The notes under the pieces are model-generated. The model was given only the letters and a program-made list of their open reading frames with translations, had not been told where the DNA came from and made no database searches. Shown here in pieces: positions 60,149-64,000 of a stretch of 64,000 nt of DNA. How positions within the stretch are numbered: position 1 is the stretch's first letter; the number at the start of each line of letters is the position of its first letter. The stretch covers positions 1,340,509 through 1,404,508 of the forward strand of contig NZ_LT606948.1 of the NCBI RefSeq assembly GCF_900095185.1, given 5' to 3'. The position numbers were made by a program, and so were the translations under genes. This DNA comes from Polynucleobacter necessarius. Lineage in GTDB: Bacteria; Pseudomonadota; Gammaproteobacteria; Burkholderiales; Burkholderiaceae.

Positions 60149-61566
60149 TGCGTTGTTTAATGTATGCGGCAATATTCATTGCTGCTTTGCTAAGTGGTTG
60201 TGCAAGTACGGGTGATTGGTCTTCCGATATTCCAACAAAAGCCAGTTCAAAGTCATCTAAAGCTACCCGTGTCAATCTCAAAAATCAGTCTGTTAGTAAG
60301 ATTTATGCACCTTCGGATAATTTATGGTTACGCATTCGCGATGGCTTCCAGATGGAAGCAATGAACACGCCTCTGGAGATTGAACAAGTTCGTTGGTTAA
60401 GTGCGCGTCCAGCCTACGTACATCGCTCAATGGCGAGATCCTCAAAATATTTGTTTTACATTGTTCAAGAGGTGCATGCCCGCAATATGCCAACCGAAAT
60501 TGCACTTCTACCTTTTGTGGAGAGCGCATTCGTAACAAATGCTAAATCCAGTGCGAAAGCTGTTGGTTTATGGCAGTTTATGCCTGCAACTGGTAAAGCC
60601 TTTCGGCTGACGCAAAATGTATTTAGAGACGAGCGACGTGATGTCGTGCAGTCAACCGACGCAGCATTAGATTATTTGCAACGTTTACATAAACAATTTG
60701 GTAGCTGGGAATTGGCATTGGCTGCATACAACTGGGGGGCCGGTAATATTTCCAAAGCGCAGAAGCGAAATGCTGCCGCTGGTTTGCCAATTGATTATGA
60801 GAGCTTGACTGTGCCTCGTGAGACTCGCAATTATGTTCCCAAGTTGATGGCATATCGTCAAATTGTTTTAGATCCTCAGGCGTATGGCATCATTTTGCCT
60901 GAACTCGAGAATCATCCTTATTTTGTTGCAATAGAGTTAGATAGTGATATCGATGTCGCACTAGCAATCAAGTTGGCTGAAATTCCTGCTGACGAGTTTC
61001 ATAGTTTAAATTCTTCATTTAATAAGCCGGTCATTCTGAGTAATGCCAATCAACAGATGCTCTTGCCATTTGCCCATGCAGAAATCTTTCAAGAACATCT
61101 AAAGCAATACAACAAGCCTCTGTCTTCATGGACGGCTGTTCAGATCAGAAAAACAGAAAGTGTTGATCAAGCTGCAAAAACCTTGGGTGTAGATGTTGAT
61201 ACGCTCAGAGAGGTCAATGGAATACCTAAGGGAATGCGTATTCGCGCCGGCTCCACTGTCATCATTCCAAAAACAAGTCGTCGCCCCGGTGATGTTCCTA
61301 CCGCTATAGCTGAGAACGCTAGCCTAAGTTTAGAAAAGCCAGCGCCTGCTGTCCCAAAATGTCCCAAATCAGCAAAAGGCGCAAAGCATGGGGCTAAGCC
61401 TGTGAAATGTGCGGCACCAACAGTCTCTAAGGGTAATTCTTCTGTAAAAAATGCTGCCTCTCAGCATAAATCCGCATCGACAACGCTTGCAAACTCTGCG
61501 AAAAATGGTAATGCGGCTCTAACCAGTAGCAGTAGCGCTAGCAAAAGGGCGAATACAAGTCAGTAA
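60148..61566 (+). CDS. mltD: Membrane-bound lytic murein transglycosylase D
   Basis: 472 residues. A lipoprotein signal with lipobox LLSGC (Cys18) points to the outer membrane. The transglycosylase domain has LLPFVESAFVTNAKSSAKAV with the catalytic Glu, and GLWQFMPATGKAFRL followed by LALAAYNWGAGNISKA. One LysM domain lies near residues 335-375 (RKTESVDQAAKTLGVDVDTL). The last 90 residues are Ala/Lys/Ser-rich. E. coli MltD has two LysM repeats. Intact although gloB next to it is dead. Confidence 0.92.
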   Translation: MRCLMYAAIFIAALLSGCASTGDWSSDIPTKASSKSSKATRVNLKNQSVSKIYAPSDNLWLRIRDGFQMEAMNTPLEIEQVRWLSARPAYVHRSMARSSKYLFYIVQEVHARNMPTEIALLPFVESAFVTNAKSSAKAVGLWQFMPATGKAFRLTQNVFRDERRDVVQSTDAALDYLQRLHKQFGSWELALAAYNWGAGNISKAQKRNAAAGLPIDYESLTVPRETRNYVPKLMAYRQIVLDPQAYGIILPELENHPYFVAIELDSDIDVALAIKLAEIPADEFHSLNSSFNKPVILSNANQQMLLPFAHAEIFQEHLKQYNKPLSSWTAVQIRKTESVDQAAKTLGVDVDTLREVNGIPKGMRIRAGSTVIIPKTSRRPGDVPTAIAENASLSLEKPAPAVPKCPKSAKGAKHGAKPVKCAAPTVSKGNSSVKNAASQHKSASTTLANSAKNGNAALTSSSSASKRANTSQ

Positions 61567-61601
61567 TTGCAGCAACTTTTTTAAAAGAAATCAGGTTGAC
61601 C

Positions 61602-63352
61602 ATGTCCTATAACGCACATCACGAACGCTCAATTAAAGACCCAGATGGATTTTGGGGTGAGCAAGCTCAATTAATTCACTGGGAAAAGCCAGTTGACAAA
61701 GTTCTCAATTATGACAACCCCCATTTGCAAAATGGTTTGAGGGTGGTTTAACCAAACTTTGCTAAAATGCAGTGGATTGATACCTCAAGGATCGACCTAA
61801 TCAAATTGCACTTGTGGCTATTTCCACAGAGACTAACCAGGAAAAGGCTTATACATTTAAAGAGTGATACGAAGAGGTTAATCGTATGGCTGCAATTTAT
61901 AAAGTCAATGGCCTTAAAAAGGGTGATCGGGTTCTAATTTATATGCCCATGATTGCAGAGGCATTGTTTTGCAATGCTGGCATGCGCGCGCATTGGCGCT
62001 ATCCACTCTGTCGTATTCGGTGGCTTTGCATAGCCTTGCATCTCGTATTGATGATGCCAAACCAAAATTAATTGTTACAGCTGAAGTCGGTGCTCGAGGT
62101 GGTAAGGCAGCGCCATATAAGCCGCTCCTTGATGAGGCAATCACTTTGGCTGAGTACAAACCTGAAAAGGTATGGATTGTGAATCGTGGCTTAACTGAAT
62201 TCACAAGTGTTGCCGGGCGTGATTTGGGCTATGCAACTGAATGTCAGAAGCGCTTGAATGATTTAGTGCCGATTGAGTGGGTTGATGCAACGCATCCTTC
62301 GTATATTTTGTATACATCAGGTACTACCGGCAAACCAAAAAGTGTGCAGCGTGATACAGGCGGCTATGCAGTAGCGCTTGCCGCCTCGATGAAACATATT
62401 TTTACCGGCAATGTTGGTGAAACCATGTTCTGCACATCTGATATTGGGTGGGTTGTTGGTCACAGCTACATCATTTATGCGCCTTTACTCTCTGTCCTGT
62501 TCTCTGCGCCAACAGCTACATGGTTCATGGTTCATGGTTCATGGTTCATGGTTCATGGTTCATGGTTCATGGTGCGATTAATACGCCTATTGTGGATCAC
62601 TACTGGCAGACAGAAACTGACTGGCCAATGTTGGTCATTCAACGTGAAATTGAAGTAATGCCACATAAGTTTGGTTCGCCTGGCTTTCGGTTACAACATG
62701 AAATTGCTGGACGAGGCTACCTCCGAGGAATTGGGCCTAGATCAGAAAGGCGTTATTGCTATTGAAGGCCCATTGCCGCCAGGATGTATGCAAACTGTTT
62801 GGGGTGACGATAAACGTTTTATTAGTACCTATTGGGAAACTATCCCAGGTAAGTTGATTTACTCAACATTTGACTGGGGTATCAAAGATAAGGATGGTTA
62901 CTTCTTCATCTTAGGGCGTACAGACGACGTGATCAACGTTGCAGAACATCGCCTGGGTACGCGTGAAATTAAGGAAAGTATTTCTAGTCATCCAAATATC
63001 TCTGAGGTAGCCGTAGTTGGCATTGAAGATAACCTCAAAGGTCAGGCCGCAATTGCGTTTGTGATACCTATAAGATGCATCCAATACTGCGACGCTTGAG
63101 GCTGAATGCATGAAGACGGTAGGTAGCACTCTTGGTGCAATTGCCCGTCCAGGAAGAGTCTATGTTGTTACAGCTTTTCCTAAAACTTGCTCTGGCAAGA
63201 TTGTGCGTCGCGCGCTGCAGGTGGTAGCCAAGGGCAGAGATCCCGGTGACATTAGCACCATGGAAGACCAGTCTGTTTTGGCTCAAATTTTGCTTTATTT
63301 TTCTATAGGTGGCTCCCCGGGTGCAACTGCTCGGCGAGCCAAACTAGGATAG
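61602..63352 (+). pseudogene. prpE: Propionate--CoA ligase, broken
   Basis: The pieces follow Prp[41 protein letters not shown], the AMP-binding motif ILYTSGTTGKPKSVQRDTGG, CTSDIGWVVGHSYIIYAPLL, then (after a repeat at 62521-62572) AINTPIVDHYWQTETDWPML. Downstream are KRFISTYWETIPGKLIYSTF, LGRTDDVINVAEHRLGTREI (Gly usually at the Glu) and GKIVRRALQVVAKGRDPGD. Stops and shifts occur near 61750, 61860, 61985, 62570, 62690 and 63090. It activated propionate for the 2-methylcitrate cycle. Confidence 0.9.
62521..62572 (+). repeat. Heptanucleotide tandem repeat (TGGTTCA)7
   Basis: Seven perfect copies of TGGTTCA followed by TGG. Because seven is not a multiple of three, the peptide repeats every 21 bases as WFMVHGS. 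It lies exactly where about 55-60 residues of prpE are missing, between SAPTA and AINTP. Confidence 0.95.
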
Positions 63353-63393
63353 GAGCTAATCTGGTATGGTTGTTAAGGGTTTACGAGCAAAAA

Positions 63394-63402
63394 TGGTATA
63401 AT
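63394..63402 (+). promoter_or_regulatory. Extended -10 promoter of carA
   Basis: TGG followed by a perfect TATAAT. No good -35 box at the normal distance (TTGTTA is 21 bases upstream), which fits an extended -10 promoter. About 120 bases of leader precede the carA start and contain a hairpin, ACCCTC with GAGGGT at 63465-63490, followed by TTTTG. Confidence 0.5.
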
Positions 63403-63525
63403 TTCACGGTTCGAAACGAATTAAATTACCCTAGCGCTTAAAGACACTCACCTCCCGCAAACATACCCTCGGGTTGGTCTTTTTGAGGGTTTTGAGCGTC
63501 GGATGGAGCAGGGACTGGAGATGGT

Positions 63526-64000
63526 TTGTCACCCTTGCTTCCTTCTTTTCCTCCCGCCGTGTTGGCTCTCGCCGACGGTACTTTATTTCCCGGATTCAGT
63601 ATCGGCGCCCCCGGCGAGACAGCTGGTGAAGTTGTTTTCAATACTGCCTTAACAGGTTATCAAGAAATCATTACCGATCCCAGTTATGCACGCCAAATTG
63701 TTGCCTTGACATACCCTCATATTGGAAATGTTGGGGTTAATGTGCAAGATGCTGAATCAGATCAGATACATGCTGCTGGTTTAGTGGTAAAGGATTTGCC
63801 TAAACGCGTTTCCAATTTTCGCTCCGAAGGCTCCTTGGATAATTACCTTACTAAGGCCGGTGTTCTTGGTATTACTGGTATTGATACACGTAAACTCACC
63901 AGAATTCTGCGTGACAGGGGCGCTCAGTCAGGCGCTATTGTTGCTGACAATCTCGGAGATAGCTATGAGACTTTGGGCAATAAGGCGTTTGAGCTTGCAA
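63526..64000 (+). CDS. carA: Carbamoyl-phosphate synthase small subunit (partial)
   Basis: The glutamine-hydrolysing subunit, cut by the window end. Clear CarA sequence: [60 protein letters not shown] and [21 protein letters not shown] choose TTG 63526 ([18 protein letters not shown]) because the LLPSFPPA sequence before GTG 63559 also looks conserved; the GTG is the alternative. Supplies carbamoyl phosphate for arginine and pyrimidines. Intact as far as seen. Confidence 0.9.
   Translation, partial: MSPLLPSFPPAVLALADGTLFPGFSIGAPGETAGEVVFNTALTGYQEIITDPSYARQIVALTYPHIGNVGVNVQDAESDQIHAAGLVVKDLPKRVSNFRSEGSLDNYLTKAGVLGITGIDTRKLTRILRDRGAQSGAIVADNLGDSYETLGNKAFELA

Noticed and set aside
62521-62572. 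Possible CRISPR-like repeat array
   Set aside because: The units are 7 bases with no spacers; it is a simple tandem repeat, and no cas genes are near.
63438-63641. Minus-strand open frame over the carA start
   Set aside because: It overlaps convincing CarA coding sequence and its low-complexity proline/lysine content matches no family.

Overview
The window looks like a chromosome segment of a Burkholderiaceae betaproteobacterium, most probably Polynucleobacter, and specifically a lineage like the Euplotes endosymbiont P. necessarius. The grounds are protein sequences that read as betaproteobacterial throughout, moderate GC, and familiar gene blocks (ilvB-ilvH-ilvC-psd-pssA-leuA; rpsO-pnp; tpiA-secG-tRNA-Leu-nuoA..N; rph-rdgB-hemW). 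Alongside these, accessory genes lie broken by stops, frameshifts and deletions. The genus is inferred from recalled family sequences, not from a search.

Layout. 1-5.9 kb is a graveyard: an FAD oxidoreductase, an outer-membrane barrel, a CaiB/BaiF CoA-transferase split around an alkylsulfatase remnant, a Bug-type solute receptor and an enoyl-CoA hydratase, with an intact tRNA-Ser. 5.9-12.7 kb is mostly intact housekeeping (hemW, rph, yicC, gmk, rpoZ, spoT) with a broken rdgB. 12.7-18.4 kb is eroded again: greB, an Mla/MCE lipid ABC system, a YbbP-like permease, a DUF3106 gene and an ECF sigma factor, among which an RDD protein, a DUF3619 protein and tRNA-Arg survive. 18.6-30.97 kb carries branched-chain amino-acid and phospholipid synthesis, a leucine-rich leader peptide with attenuator, a leuA broken in its regulatory domain, rpsO, pnp, a quinone oxidoreductase, tpiA and secG. 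31.0-45.7 kb is tRNA-Leu and an undamaged 14-gene nuo operon (complex I). 45.8-47 kb has a Nudix hydrolase and a DUF1178 protein.

47-51.4 kb is decayed again (mmsA, flavin oxidoreductase, amidase, sprT fused to a tartrate dehydrogenase remnant). It is followed by an intact TPR-GT41 (SPINDLY-type) glycosyltransferase and dnaQ. 54.2-58 kb is a dead RND efflux pump with its adaptor. 58-61.6 kb has rnhA, a methyltransferase, a broken gloB and an intact mltD. 61.6-63.4 kb is a dead prpE with a heptanucleotide tandem repeat at a deletion junction, and the window ends inside carA.

Taken together, translation, transcription, respiration and amino-acid biosynthesis genes are kept, while organic-acid and fatty-acid catabolism, uptake, efflux and several regulators or repair functions are lost. 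That is the pattern expected of a fairly recent host-restricted symbiont. No insertion sequences, prophage, CRISPR array or new defence system was seen. The most useful leads are the leu attenuator with a decoupled leuA, the loss of rdgB, the survival of the GT41 enzyme, and the repeat-bearing deletion scar in prpE.
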